Positions 41,680 through 50,954 of a stretch of DNA of 64,000 nt are shown here, piece by piece. The notes below the pieces were generated by a model that ran no database searches, was not told where the DNA came from, and worked only from the letters and a program-made list of their open reading frames with translations. Origin of the DNA: Poseidonibacter antarcticus (GTDB lineage: Bacteria > Campylobacterota > Campylobacteria > Campylobacterales > Arcobacteraceae); assembly GCF_003667345.1 (NCBI RefSeq), contig NZ_RCWF01000001.1, positions 460,443 to 524,442 on the forward strand, read 5' to 3'. The number at the start of each line of letters is the position of its first letter. Within the stretch, counting starts at the first letter, position 1. Position numbers and translations under genes: made by a program.

Positions 41680-42810
41680 ATGTCAAGAGAATTAATATCA
41701 ACAGGTAACGAATTAGCAGCAAAGGCTGCGCTTGACTCTGATGTTGAGTTTTTTGGGGGATACCCTATTACACCTTCAAGTGAAATAATGCATATATTAT
41801 CAACTGCATTACCAGCTAGAGGACATGCATGTATACAAATGGAAGATGAAATTTCTGGAATTTGTACTGCATTAGGTGCAGCTATGTCTGGGAAAAGAGC
41901 TATGACAGCTTCATCAGGACCTGGTATTTCACTAAAAGCAGAAAATTTAGGTGTTGGATATATTTCAGAAATACCTTTAGTTGTTATCAATGTAATGAGA
42001 GGTGGTCCATCAACTGGTTTACCTACAAGAGTTGCACAAGGTGACTTATTACAAGCAAAAAATCCTACTCATGGTGATGTTAAATCAATCACTTTAGTAC
42101 CAGGTAACTTAAGAGAATGTTATACAGAAGTAGCTCGTGCATTTAACTTAGCAGATAGATTTATGCAACCAGTATTTGTTTTATTAGATGAAACAATTGG
42201 TCATATGAGTGGAAAAGCAAGTATTCCTGATTTAGAAGAAGTTCAAGCAGAAAAAATTTCAAGAAAAAAATTCACTGGTGATAAAAAAGATTATAAACCT
42301 TATGCTTGTGAACCTGATCAACCAGCTGTATTAAATCCAATGTTTGAAGGATATAGATATCACTTTACTGGATTACATCATGGACCTACAGGTCATCCAA
42401 CTGAAGATGCTGATTTATGTGATGCTTTAATGAAAAGATTATTCAATAAAGTTGATGCACACTTAGATGAAGTTGAATCAAATGAAGAATATATGTTAGA
42501 CGATGCAGATATTATGATTATTGCTTATGGTTCAGTTTCATTAGGTGTAACAGAAGCAATTAACAGAATGAGAGCTGAAGGTATAAAAGTTGGTATGTTT
42601 AGACCAAAAACTATTTGGCCAAGTCCAGCAAAAAGAATCAAAGAATTATGTGATAAATTTGACAAAGTATTAGTTACTGAGTTAAACATGGGACAATTCG
42701 CTGATGAAGTACAAAGAGCAAGTGGAAGATCTGACTTTGATACATTATTTAAAGTTAATGGAAGACCTCTATCTCCACTAGAAATTATTGAAAAAGTGAA
42801 GGGAATGTAA
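41680..42810 (+). CDS. oorA: 2-oxoglutarate:acceptor oxidoreductase subunit alpha
   Basis: A 376-residue alpha subunit. Typical parts are GGYPITPSSEIMH, CIQMEDEISGICTALGAAMSGKRAMTASSGPGISL (domain I) and VMRGGPSTGLPTRVAQGDL. The C-terminal domain from about 260 (DADIMIIAYGSVSLGVTEAI, KVLVTELNMGQFADEV) is the transketolase-like half. It acts in the oxidative-to-reductive TCA link replacing 2-oxoglutarate dehydrogenase. The oorB ATG follows after one base. Confidence 0.96.
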   Translation: MSRELISTGNELAAKAALDSDVEFFGGYPITPSSEIMHILSTALPARGHACIQMEDEISGICTALGAAMSGKRAMTASSGPGISLKAENLGVGYISEIPLVVINVMRGGPSTGLPTRVAQGDLLQAKNPTHGDVKSITLVPGNLRECYTEVARAFNLADRFMQPVFVLLDETIGHMSGKASIPDLEEVQAEKISRKKFTGDKKDYKPYACEPDQPAVLNPMFEGYRYHFTGLHHGPTGHPTEDADLCDALMKRLFNKVDAHLDEVESNEEYMLDDADIMIIAYGSVSLGVTEAINRMRAEGIKVGMFRPKTIWPSPAKRIKELCDKFDKVLVTELNMGQFADEVQRASGRSDFDTLFKVNGRPLSPLEIIEKVKGM

Positions 42811-42811
42811 G

Positions 42812-43645
42812 ATGGCTTTTAATTATGACGAATATTTAAGAACTGATAAAATGCCAACACTATGGTGTTGGGGATGTGGTGATGGAGTTATTTTAAAATC
42901 TGTTATTCGAGCGATTGAAAAAACTGGTTGGAATATGGATGATGTTTGTGTTGTATCTGGTATTGGTTGTTCAGGAAGATTTTCTTCTTATATCAACTGT
43001 AATACTGTTCATACAACTCACGGTAGAACATTAGCATATGCAACTGGAATTAAATTAGCTAATCCAGAAAAAAAAGTAATCGTAGTTGGTGGAGATGGTG
43101 ATGGTCTTGCTATTGGTGGAAACCATACAATCCATGCATCAAGAAGAAATATTGATTTAAATTATATTATTATCAATAACTTTATTTATGGTTTAACTAA
43201 CTCACAAACAAGTCCAACTACTCCTCAAGGTATGTGGACAGTAACAATGAGTAAAGGGAATATTGACCCTACTTTTGATGCTTGTAAATTAGTTGAAGCA
43301 GCAGGAGCATCTTTTGTTGCAAGAGAAACTATGTTAGACCCTAAAAAACTAGAAAGAATTTTAGTTAAAGGTTTCCAACATACAGGATTCTCATTTATTG
43401 AAGTATTCTCTAACTGTCACGTTAACTTAGGAAGAAAAAATAAAATGGCTACAGCTATGGCTAACTTAGAATGGATTAAATCTATTTCTGTTGGTAAAGC
43501 TAAATTTGAAAAACTAGAACCAGAAGAACAAGTTGGAAAATTTCCATTAGGAATTTTAAAACAAGATGAGAATGCACAAGAGTATTGTATAGCTTATAAT
43601 AAAGTAAAAGAAGCTAACAGAACAAATACAATGATTCAATTTTAA
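42812..43645 (+). CDS. oorB: 2-oxoglutarate:acceptor oxidoreductase subunit beta
   Basis: A 277-residue subunit that binds thiamine diphosphate: TLWCWGCGDGVILKSVI, VSGIGCSGRFSSYINCNTVHTTHGR, VVGGDGDGLAIGGNHTIHASRRNID with the Mg/TPP GDG...N element, and NNFIYGLTNSQTSPTT. A cluster of cysteines near the N-terminus fits the Fe-S site of this family. It pairs with OorA for catalysis. Confidence 0.96.
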   Translation: MAFNYDEYLRTDKMPTLWCWGCGDGVILKSVIRAIEKTGWNMDDVCVVSGIGCSGRFSSYINCNTVHTTHGRTLAYATGIKLANPEKKVIVVGGDGDGLAIGGNHTIHASRRNIDLNYIIINNFIYGLTNSQTSPTTPQGMWTVTMSKGNIDPTFDACKLVEAAGASFVARETMLDPKKLERILVKGFQHTGFSFIEVFSNCHVNLGRKNKMATAMANLEWIKSISVGKAKFEKLEPEEQVGKFPLGILKQDENAQEYCIAYNKVKEANRTNTMIQF

Positions 43646-43655
43646 GGAGAACATC

Positions 43656-44219
43656 ATGGCTAAAACTTTAATGAGATTTACAGGAGTTGGTGGACAAGGT
43701 GTACTTCTAGCAGGTTCAATTTTTGCAGCTGCAAAAATTAATGATGGTGGTTATGGTTTAAAAACTGCAACATATACATCTCAAGTAAGAGGTGGTCCAA
43801 CAGTTGTTGATATTACTTTACAAGATGAAGAGATTTTATATCCTTATGCAAATGATGGTGAAATTGATTTTATGTTATCAGTTGCTCAAATATCTTATGA
43901 TCAATTCAAAAAAGGTGTAAGAGATGGTGCTACAATTGTAATTGAGCCAAATCTTGTAACTGCAACTGAAGAAGATAAAAAAAGATGGCATATTGTTGAG
44001 ATTCCAATCATTACTATTGCTAAAGAAGAAGTAGGAAATGTTATTACTCAATCAGTATTAGCATTAGCTATTGCCAATTATTTTACAGGTGAAACTGTTG
44101 ATAATGAAGTACTTAGATCTACTATGCTTTCTAAAGTACCTGCAAAAGTACATGATATTAATAATAAAGCGTTTGACTTAGGTCTTAAATACGCAGCCCA
44201 AGCTTCAAAAGCTTCATAA
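43656..44219 (+). CDS. oorC: 2-oxoglutarate:acceptor oxidoreductase subunit gamma
   Basis: A 187-residue gamma subunit: MRFTGVGGQGVLLAGSIFA, YTSQVRGGPTVVDITL, and the C-terminal Rossmann-like NVITQSVLALAIANYFTGETV. It completes the OorDABC complex. A hairpin terminator follows at once. Confidence 0.95.
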   Translation: MAKTLMRFTGVGGQGVLLAGSIFAAAKINDGGYGLKTATYTSQVRGGPTVVDITLQDEEILYPYANDGEIDFMLSVAQISYDQFKKGVRDGATIVIEPNLVTATEEDKKRWHIVEIPIITIAKEEVGNVITQSVLALAIANYFTGETVDNEVLRSTMLSKVPAKVHDINNKAFDLGLKYAAQASKAS

Positions 44220-44220
44220 A

Positions 44221-44252
44221 AAAAGAGTAGTCATTATGACTACCCTTTTTTA
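44221..44252 (+). terminator. oor operon terminator
   Basis: gagtagtc / gactaccc stem with loop attat and a T run. Confidence 0.8.
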
Positions 44253-44279
44253 TTCTAAAAAACTAATTAAGATAAACTT

Positions 44280-44822
44280 TTAATCACAATACTTTTTATA
44301 ATTTTCAATTTTTTCTTCTAATCTACTAGATAAATATATATTTGAGTTTTTTAAACATGAAAGAATAAAACTAGCTTCTTTTAAATAAGCTTTCTTTTTA
44401 TCATTATCCCAATGTTTTGGAGGAGTTGATAGATTTGTAATTCTATCTGCTAATTTAACCATTTGAACTTCATATGGTTGTTCTAAAAGCATTTCAATAC
44501 TTCTTTTCATCTGTTCTTGTTTTGAAGATAATGATTTATCTTTACTAAGTGATTCTACACCATTTGCAATTGCTTCAGAAAAATCTACATATAAATCATC
44601 ATAAGTAATATTTGTATCTTCAATTACATCATGTAAAAGTGCGCAAGAAATTGCCAAATTTGCCTTTTCTTTTTCTAATTTAGACTGTTCACAGGCATTT
44701 ATAACCTCCATAGCTACAGAAGTTATATGAACTATATAAGGTAAACCTTTTGGTGTTTTTTGCTCACCATGTGCCACGGCTGCATATTCTAAAGCTTTTA
44801 AATATTCTTCTTGAGAAAACAT
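44280..44822 (-). CDS. HD-domain alarmone-hydrolase-like protein
   Basis: A 180-residue HD-domain protein resembling the hydrolase half of SpoT and the small MESH1 family. Conserved parts are AAVAHGEQKTPKGLPYIVHITSVA, the metal motif LHDVIEDTNI and VKLADRITNLSTPPK; the Asp-Arg pair near the C-terminus is the metal/base pair of (p)ppGpp hydrolases. No synthetase domain is present. It may hydrolyse (p)ppGpp or NADPH; neither is provable here. It follows the DnaQ-like gene with one base of overlap. Confidence 0.78.
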   Translation of the reverse strand: MFSQEEYLKALEYAAVAHGEQKTPKGLPYIVHITSVAMEVINACEQSKLEKEKANLAISCALLHDVIEDTNITYDDLYVDFSEAIANGVESLSKDKSLSSKQEQMKRSIEMLLEQPYEVQMVKLADRITNLSTPPKHWDNDKKKAYLKEASFILSCLKNSNIYLSSRLEEKIENYKKYCD

Positions 44823-45673
44823 TAATTATTCTCCTTATCTATTATTTCTTTTTCCTTTGCTTCTTTTTCTTTTATAGAAGCAATTGTTTTTGAAGATTTG
44901 GAAAAGCTTATTAATTTCTCTACATTTGAAATTTTATCTCGTGAGAGTACACTAAGTGATTTTTCAAAAATCTGTGAAGTTGCTAAGGCATCATAATAAG
45001 CTCGATGATGATTATCAAGTTCAATATCTAGTACTTCAATTAAGAATCCTAAACCATATCGTGGAGAATCAATTGTTCTTTTTGCCAAATCTATGCTACA
45101 TATTTTTCTATTTTCTAATCTTCCTAAATCATATTTTTCAAATGATTCAGAAATATAATTATAATCAAATTTAATATCATGTGCTACAAAAACATCATCT
45201 TCTAAAAAGAGTTTAAACTCTTTTAATACAGATTCTAAATTAGGTGCATCTTCAAGCATAGAAGGAGTTATATTTGTCACAGTTTGGATGTAAGGAGGTA
45301 TTTCCTTTGCGTAAACTAGGGATTCAAATTTATCAATTATTTCACCATTTTTATATTTAACAGCACCAAGTTCAATGATTTGATCTCCTTTTTTAACAGA
45401 AGAACCATTTGTCTCAATATCAACAATACAAAAACATTGCTCATCAATAGAGGTTTTATTTGTCTTTAAATATACCTTATCTTCATCAAATTCTAAGGGT
45501 AATCCATTTGCTAATAAAAGTTCAAATTCTAATTCTGGAGTATCAAAAAAAGTATCACTTGCTTTATCAAGAAGAGTAAGAAACTCATCATATTCAATAG
45601 ACTCTTTTAATAAATTATCAAGTATATTTGATAATTTAAAAGAAGGTTTTATAATTCTTCTTCTAGATTTCAT
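44822..45673 (-). CDS. DnaQ-like 3'-5' exonuclease (DEDDh)
   Basis: A 283-residue protein with a DEDDh exonuclease domain in the centre (about 75-245): FCIVDIETNG (Asp, Glu), VFVAHDIKFDYNYI (Asp) and HRAYYDALATSQ (His, Asp). The N-terminal 70 residues resemble PolC/DnaQ-linked helical regions. It could be the epsilon proofreading subunit or an independent exonuclease. It overlaps trpF by 11 bases at its start. Confidence 0.87.
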   Translation of the reverse strand: MKSRRRIIKPSFKLSNILDNLLKESIEYDEFLTLLDKASDTFFDTPELEFELLLANGLPLEFDEDKVYLKTNKTSIDEQCFCIVDIETNGSSVKKGDQIIELGAVKYKNGEIIDKFESLVYAKEIPPYIQTVTNITPSMLEDAPNLESVLKEFKLFLEDDVFVAHDIKFDYNYISESFEKYDLGRLENRKICSIDLAKRTIDSPRYGLGFLIEVLDIELDNHHRAYYDALATSQIFEKSLSVLSRDKISNVEKLISFSKSSKTIASIKEKEAKEKEIIDKENN

Positions 45674-46253
45674 GTACTGCTTTTACGAAATTAATCATTT
45701 TTTGTTTATCTTTTTTCCCTTTGTGAGCTTCAACACCAGAACTTACGTCTACTCCGTAAAATCCATAACCAGCTAATTGGCTTAAATTATTTTCATTTAA
45801 ACCACCAGCTAAAATTATTTTAGAACAATCTGTATATTTAAACCATTCTAATTCTAATCGTTTTCCTTCCCCTCCAAAATTATCAACAAAAGCATCTACT
45901 AAAACATAATCATTTCTTAGATTTAAAATATCTTCTTGTGATTTTGCTCGTAAAACTTTTATATATCGACAATTTAAGGTTTTAAAATCAGTATAAGCAT
46001 CATCATCAATAATTTGTGCTGATTGCATTTTTGCATTAACACAAACTTGGTTTATATAGGCATTTGACTCATTTACAAATAATCCAATTGTTTGAATAAA
46101 AGGAGGTAGTCTTTCAACAATAATTCTAGCTTTAAAAGGTTCTATATATCTAGGAGAATTTTCATAAAAAACAAAACCTAAAGCATCAGCACCTGCATCA
46201 ATAGCATCTAAGGCATCTTCGAGATTAGTAATCCCACAAATTTTAATTTTCAT
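45663..46253 (-). CDS. trpF: Phosphoribosylanthranilate isomerase
   Basis: A 196-residue TIM-barrel isomerase of tryptophan synthesis: MKIKICGITNLEDAL (catalytic Cys), ALGFVFYENSPRYI, LAGGLNENNL and GVDVSSGVEAHKGKKD. The second acid is the Asp in VLVDAFVDNFGGEGKR. It starts two bases after rpe and overlaps the exonuclease gene. Confidence 0.95.
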   Translation of the reverse strand: MKIKICGITNLEDALDAIDAGADALGFVFYENSPRYIEPFKARIIVERLPPFIQTIGLFVNESNAYINQVCVNAKMQSAQIIDDDAYTDFKTLNCRYIKVLRAKSQEDILNLRNDYVLVDAFVDNFGGEGKRLELEWFKYTDCSKIILAGGLNENNLSQLAGYGFYGVDVSSGVEAHKGKKDKQKMINFVKAVHEI

Positions 46254-46255
46254 AA

Positions 46256-46897
46256 TTAAACTTGTAAACTCTTAATAGCTTTTGAATAATCATCATTACC
46301 AAATACAAAAGACCCTGCAACAACAACATCTACTCCTGCACTTTTAAGTTGATGAATATTTTTATCATTTACACCGCCATCAACTTCAATTAAACAATCT
46401 GGATTTATCTTATTAATCATTTCTTTTAGTTTAGTCGCTTTTTTAACTACACTAGAAATAAACTTTTGTCCACCAAAACCAGGGTTTACAGACATTAATA
46501 AAACCATATCTAAATCTTCTAATAAATACTCAATTAATTCAGGTGGAGTATGTGGATTTAAAACTATTGCAGGTTTAATTCCATAAGACCTTATTTTCTG
46601 GATAAGTCGATGTGGGTGTTTCTCACTTTCAATATGAAATGAAATATATTTAGGTTTCAAAGGAGCAAAAAGTTCTACAAAAAATGTATTATTCTCAACC
46701 ATTAGATGTACATCTAATGGTTTTGTAGAAACTTTAGCAACTGGATTTACTACAACTGGACCTAAAGTCATATTTGGAACAAAATGTCCATCCATTACAT
46801 CAACATGAACTAAATCACAGCCACCATCACAAATAGCTTTTATTTCTTCATTTAATTTTCCAAAGTCTGCTGATAATATCGAGGGAGCAACTAGCAT
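46256..46897 (-). CDS. rpe: Ribulose-phosphate 3-epimerase
   Basis: A 213-residue TIM-barrel epimerase of the pentose phosphate pathway: LVAPSILSADFGKL, HVDVMDGHFVPNMT (metal ligands and Asp), LMSVNPGFGGQKF and EVDGGVNDKNI with the phosphate loop VVAGSFVFG. It is the first gene of rpe - trpF - exonuclease - HD unit. Confidence 0.96.
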   Translation of the reverse strand: MLVAPSILSADFGKLNEEIKAICDGGCDLVHVDVMDGHFVPNMTLGPVVVNPVAKVSTKPLDVHLMVENNTFFVELFAPLKPKYISFHIESEKHPHRLIQKIRSYGIKPAIVLNPHTPPELIEYLLEDLDMVLLMSVNPGFGGQKFISSVVKKATKLKEMINKINPDCLIEVDGGVNDKNIHQLKSAGVDVVVAGSFVFGNDDYSKAIKSLQV

Positions 46898-47009
46898 TAT
46901 ATAACCTTTTTTGTTAGTTTTAGCCGATTATACCATTAATTATCTTTCATACAAAGTATATTAAAACAAAATTTATTATAAAATAGATTTTTAAATTAAG
47001 GAACAGACA

Positions 47010-48026
47010 ATGAAATATATTTTGACTCTTTTATTTAATTTTATACTATTAAATGCAGTTGACAATTTTACAAATATTTATGAGCAAGCACAAAAGTATG
47101 AAAATGATGGAAATTATAAAGAAGCTATGCTTCTATATAAAAAAGCAGCAAATTTTAAGATATCAAAAGAGGATGAATATATTATTGATTTATCTAAAAA
47201 TCAACAATATAAAGTTGAAACTTTTACAAAAATGAAAAATGAGTTTTATCAGAAATATATTAACAAAACTGATGATAAAGAAACAAATTCAAGTTTAAAA
47301 CAGATGATTACTGGTGACTTTGGATTATATCCATATAAAAAAAATTACCTACTTCCTGCAACATTTGATTTAAATAAAACTGAAGATAGAAGTTCTTTTG
47401 AAACAAGTTTTCAAATTAGTATAGAAAAACCAATTTCATATAATTTTTTTAAACTAGGAGAATCAATATCTGCTGCATATACACAAAAATCATTTTGGCA
47501 AACAAATTCTGATTCTTCACCATTTAGAGAGACAAACTACAAACCAGAAATTTTTGCACAGTTTCCATATAAGAATAGTGAAACAATAAAAGGATTTAAA
47601 GTTTCATTAATGCATGAATCAAATGGAAGGAATAATGAATATTCAAGATCATGGAATAGAATATATTTAGAAAGTTACTTACAATTCTCAAATTTTTTTA
47701 TAGTTCCTCGAGTTTGGTATAGAATCCCCGAAAAAAATAGTGATGATGATAATCCAGATATAGATAAATATTATGGATATGGAGATTTAACACTTCTTTA
47801 TCCATATAAAAAACATACCTTTGAATTAATGTTAAGAAATAATATGAGAATAAATTCACAAAATAAGGGAGCTGCTGAATTAAATTGGACTTTTCCACTT
47901 CCAGATTTTTTATCAACTCCTAATTCATATGGTTTTGTACAAATATTTTCAGGATATGGAAATAGTTTAATTGATTATGATAGAGAAAGTCATAAGATAG
48001 GATTTGGAATAGCTTTTTCTAGATAA
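47010..48026 (+). CDS. pldA: Outer-membrane phospholipase A
   Basis: A 338-residue outer-membrane phospholipase (OMPLA). The signal peptide is about 1-16. A TPR-like helical segment (NIYEQAQKYENDGNYKEAML) precedes the barrel. The catalytic His-Ser pair is in SLMHESNGR, and the family Asn is in RSWNRIYLES. The C-terminal residues end in a strand (GFGIAFSR). OMPLA hydrolyses phospholipids in the outer leaflet when dimerised by Ca2+. It is divergent from rpe and ends in a terminator. Confidence 0.9.
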   Translation: MKYILTLLFNFILLNAVDNFTNIYEQAQKYENDGNYKEAMLLYKKAANFKISKEDEYIIDLSKNQQYKVETFTKMKNEFYQKYINKTDDKETNSSLKQMITGDFGLYPYKKNYLLPATFDLNKTEDRSSFETSFQISIEKPISYNFFKLGESISAAYTQKSFWQTNSDSSPFRETNYKPEIFAQFPYKNSETIKGFKVSLMHESNGRNNEYSRSWNRIYLESYLQFSNFFIVPRVWYRIPEKNSDDDNPDIDKYYGYGDLTLLYPYKKHTFELMLRNNMRINSQNKGAAELNWTFPLPDFLSTPNSYGFVQIFSGYGNSLIDYDRESHKIGFGIAFSR

Positions 48027-48040
48027 AAGCTATTTTTTCT
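48008..48040 (+). terminator. pldA terminator
   Basis: aatagctttt / aaaagctatt (48008-48017, 48025-48034) spans the stop codon and is followed by a T run. Confidence 0.75.
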
Positions 48041-48461
48041 TTAAATTCTTAATATAATAATAAATAGCATTTATTTCTTCATCAACTAAAAAATATGTAG
48101 GCATAATACTAGCTCTATAAATTAATTTTTCGCAAACTTGATCTTTTTCAAAATGTTTTTTTGGATTTTTTTTTGAATTAACTTTCTCAAAAAATTTTTG
48201 GTATTCTACATTTTTAATATTTGGAACATCTAAAACACAATTATATTTTTTTTTATTATAAGTATGTGAGAAAGAAACTATTCTTTTCCCTTTTGCATTA
48301 TCTCCATGACATGTTTCACAACCAATTCCACGTGGATTGTTATAAAGCATTTCACCATATTCATATTTAGTAATAAAAGAGTTATCAACTTTTAATGAAT
48401 TTGAATCTTTTCCAAATAAATCTAAACAAAATAATATAATTAAAAAAACTAAACTCTTCAT
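48030..48461 (-). CDS. Small monohaem cytochrome c
   Basis: A 143-residue exported cytochrome. The signal peptide is about 1-17 (ends LFG). One haem site CETCH near residue 50 and a probable Met ligand in RASIMPTYF are seen. It is a class I type carrier with a Lys-rich insertion (about 75-105). It overlaps the NUDIX gene start by four bases and may carry electrons to a terminal oxidase or reductase; partners are not shown. Confidence 0.82.
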   Translation of the reverse strand: MKSLVFLIILFCLDLFGKDSNSLKVDNSFITKYEYGEMLYNNPRGIGCETCHGDNAKGKRIVSFSHTYNKKKYNCVLDVPNIKNVEYQKFFEKVNSKKNPKKHFEKDQVCEKLIYRASIMPTYFLVDEEINAIYYYIKNLKKK

Positions 48462-49039
48462 TTTTTATTAATACCTTTATTTTTCATAAACCAATAAAAA
48501 GAGAACATTAAACCAGGAGTTTTAGCTTTACTTTCATCATAAATAAATTCATCAATTTTATCTATGGATAAAAACATCAAATCGATTTCTTCATTATTAA
48601 TTCCTCCACCCTTATGTGCTTTCATTGACTCATTTATTTTTGCATAAAAAAGAGTTTGACAAGATCCACTAACACCTACATTTGTATAACATGAAGTAAT
48701 CTTTTCAATTGATTCTAAAGGCACATCATATCCACATTCTTCATCAATTTCTTCTTTAATAATTTGTTCTAAAGATGCTTTTTTATCTATAATTCCAGCA
48801 CATAATTCATATGTACATAAATGTTTATTATCATTTAAATATACAGGTGCTCGAAATTGTTTTACGAGTAAAAATGCATTTTTATCTTCATGATAAAGTA
48901 ATATAGAAACAGAATCAAAACTCCTAACTGCTTCCCACGATTTTTCTTTCCCATTTTGTTCATATGTAAGTTTAACAGGATGAACAAATTTTGTATCTTT
49001 TAATTTATCTGTTTTAAACTCTTTTATTATATTTTTCAA
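48458..49039 (-). CDS. NUDIX hydrolase (ADP-ribose/UDP-sugar type)
   Basis: A 193-residue NUDIX hydrolase. The motif is spread over GIIDKKASLEQIIKEEIDEECGYDV, with catalytic Glu residues of the REUXEE core (here KEEIDEE). The preceding VKLTYEQNGKEKSWEAVRSFDSV and LLVKQFRAPVY are typical of ADP-sugar pyrophosphatases. The substrate is probably a nucleoside-diphosphate sugar. It starts one base after the kinase. Confidence 0.85.
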   Translation of the reverse strand: MKNIIKEFKTDKLKDTKFVHPVKLTYEQNGKEKSWEAVRSFDSVSILLYHEDKNAFLLVKQFRAPVYLNDNKHLCTYELCAGIIDKKASLEQIIKEEIDEECGYDVPLESIEKITSCYTNVGVSGSCQTLFYAKINESMKAHKGGGINNEEIDLMFLSIDKIDEFIYDESKAKTPGLMFSFYWFMKNKGINKK

Positions 49040-49040
49040 A

Positions 49041-50237
49041 TTAACTCTCTTTATTTAAATCACACTTAGAACCATTTAAAATTGAAGAAAAATCTACATA
49101 GAAAGTTGAACCAAGTTCAAGTTCTGATTTCAAATCTAATTTTAAATCATATTCTTCTGATATTCTTTTTACAATATCAAGACCAATACCAAATCCACCT
49201 TCAATATTCGTTCCTCTTTTATATCTTTTAAATATCTCTTTTTGTTCTATTTTACTAATACCAATACCAAAGTCTTCAACACTTAAGATATTGTTTTTAA
49301 GACAAACATTAATTATTGAATTATTATGACTATATTTTATTGCATTAGAAATAAGATTATTTACAAGTTTTTGCGTTTTTGTTTTATCCATTAGAATAAT
49401 ACAATCATCTAAATCATTATGTATTGTAATTTGTTTAGTAATTGAAATATCATTAAAATACTCAACACTATCTTTTACTAAAACTTTTAAATTAAATTTT
49501 TCAAAGACATTTTCATTTTTTTCATTAAAAGCAGAAAAATGTATATCATTATAAATTTGAGATATTTGCTTTGAACTACTTAAAATATATCTCATCATTT
49601 TATCAGGATTTTTTCCTTTTTTTAACATTGATGTAGATGTCATTAAAACAGCTACAGGAGTATTTAGTTCGTGAGCGGAATCTTTTATAAACTTATCCAT
49701 ATGCTCGATTCTTTCTCTCACTGGTTTTAATAAAATTTTTGCTAATAAAAAGCCTATAAAACCTATAAAAATTCCACTTAATATCAATTTTATTATTACA
49801 TAGACTTTTAAATTATTTCTATTATCAATTCCGATACAAGTTTCAACTGCAATATATTTAATTGGAATTGTTTCTTCATTCATTTTTGTTATATAAAATT
49901 CAAATGCAGAACTTTCATACATATTTTTTGAAAAATCTACAGACTGAGATTCTTGTAAGTCAGAGTAAATCACTTTTTGATCTTTATCATACAAAGCATA
50001 ATTTATATCAGAATTTTCTAATCTCTTAGGAATATATTTTTTATGTTTCATATAAGAGTTTAAAATATCTGATTCTATTTGCATAGAAGCATTACTCATT
50101 TCCATACTACAAGATTCTGCAACAGCTTTTAATTCATCGTTATAATAAATATATAATAAAATAGAAAGTAAAAAAATAGTAGAACCTACATAAATAGATA
50201 AAAAACTAAATAATGCTTTTGTTTCGTCTTTATTCAA
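49041..50237 (-). CDS. Sensor histidine kinase
   Basis: A 398-residue kinase. TM1 is about 12-32 and TM2 about 148-170, with about 115 periplasmic residues between. A short linker carries H189 (DSAHELNTPVAVL). The ATPase region has NNLISNAIKYSH, DFGIGIS and GGFGIGLDIVKRI. It is coupled to the regulator by an eight-base overlap. It resembles the kinase at 1472-2599 in layout. Confidence 0.92.
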   Translation of the reverse strand: MNKDETKALFSFLSIYVGSTIFLLSILLYIYYNDELKAVAESCSMEMSNASMQIESDILNSYMKHKKYIPKRLENSDINYALYDKDQKVIYSDLQESQSVDFSKNMYESSAFEFYITKMNEETIPIKYIAVETCIGIDNRNNLKVYVIIKLILSGIFIGFIGFLLAKILLKPVRERIEHMDKFIKDSAHELNTPVAVLMTSTSMLKKGKNPDKMMRYILSSSKQISQIYNDIHFSAFNEKNENVFEKFNLKVLVKDSVEYFNDISITKQITIHNDLDDCIILMDKTKTQKLVNNLISNAIKYSHNNSIINVCLKNNILSVEDFGIGISKIEQKEIFKRYKRGTNIEGGFGIGLDIVKRISEEYDLKLDLKSELELGSTFYVDFSSILNGSKCDLNKES

Positions 50238-50889
50238 ACTTATATCCTATTCCCCTAATTGTTGTAATTCTTTCTTTCCCAATAATTTCACGTAAATTTT
50301 TAATATACACTCTAATAGTCGCATCTGTTGGCATTTCTTCATAAGCCCAAATATTTTGTAATAACTCTTCACTTGATATTACTCTTTTTTTATGTGTACA
50401 AAAATATTTTAAAATATCTCTTTCTTTTTGTGCAATACTTACAGTCTTATTTTCTAAATTGATTTTACATAATTCTGGTTCAAAAGTTATAGTGGAAGTT
50501 ATTTGAATATCACTATTTTGTTCAATTGAAAATTGTCTACATAGTCTTAATATTCTTTGGTCTAATTCTTCTAAATCAAAGGGTTTTTTAATATAATCAT
50601 CAACACCATTTTCAAAAGAATCTTTTAAAGTCTTAGTATCTTGATAAGCTGTAAGCATTATCACAGGAGTTCTATTTTTATACTCTTTCCTAATTGTTTT
50701 AAGAACTTCCAATCCTGATATTATTGGCGTATTTATATCTAAAAGAGCTAAGTCAAATTTCTCATCTATTAAATATTCTAAAGCATCTTGTCCATTTAGA
50801 CATAAAGTAACATCATAACCCTTGTCTAATAAATGGTCATTAAGCAAATCACTTAATAAATTGTCATCTTCTAATAATAAAACTCTCAT
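50230..50889 (-). CDS. OmpR-family response regulator
   Basis: A 219-residue regulator with a receiver domain (LLLEDDN, D51 in LALLDINTPI, Lys in DDYIKKPFDLEEL) and an OmpR-type winged helix (about 125-219, ends TTIRGIGYKF). It heads the regulator - kinase - NUDIX - cytochrome operon. A -10-like TATAAT lies on the minus strand at 50917-50922, with a 9-bp inverted repeat just upstream (50924-50932 and 50951-50959) that could be an operator. Confidence 0.92.
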   Translation of the reverse strand: MRVLLLEDDNLLSDLLNDHLLDKGYDVTLCLNGQDALEYLIDEKFDLALLDINTPIISGLEVLKTIRKEYKNRTPVIMLTAYQDTKTLKDSFENGVDDYIKKPFDLEELDQRILRLCRQFSIEQNSDIQITSTITFEPELCKINLENKTVSIAQKERDILKYFCTHKKRVISSEELLQNIWAYEEMPTDATIRVYIKNLREIIGKERITTIRGIGYKFE

Positions 50890-50954
50890 AGTATATTCCT
50901 AATTTCTAATTTGATGATTATATAATAAGTTTGTTTATGAAGCGTGTATAAAAC

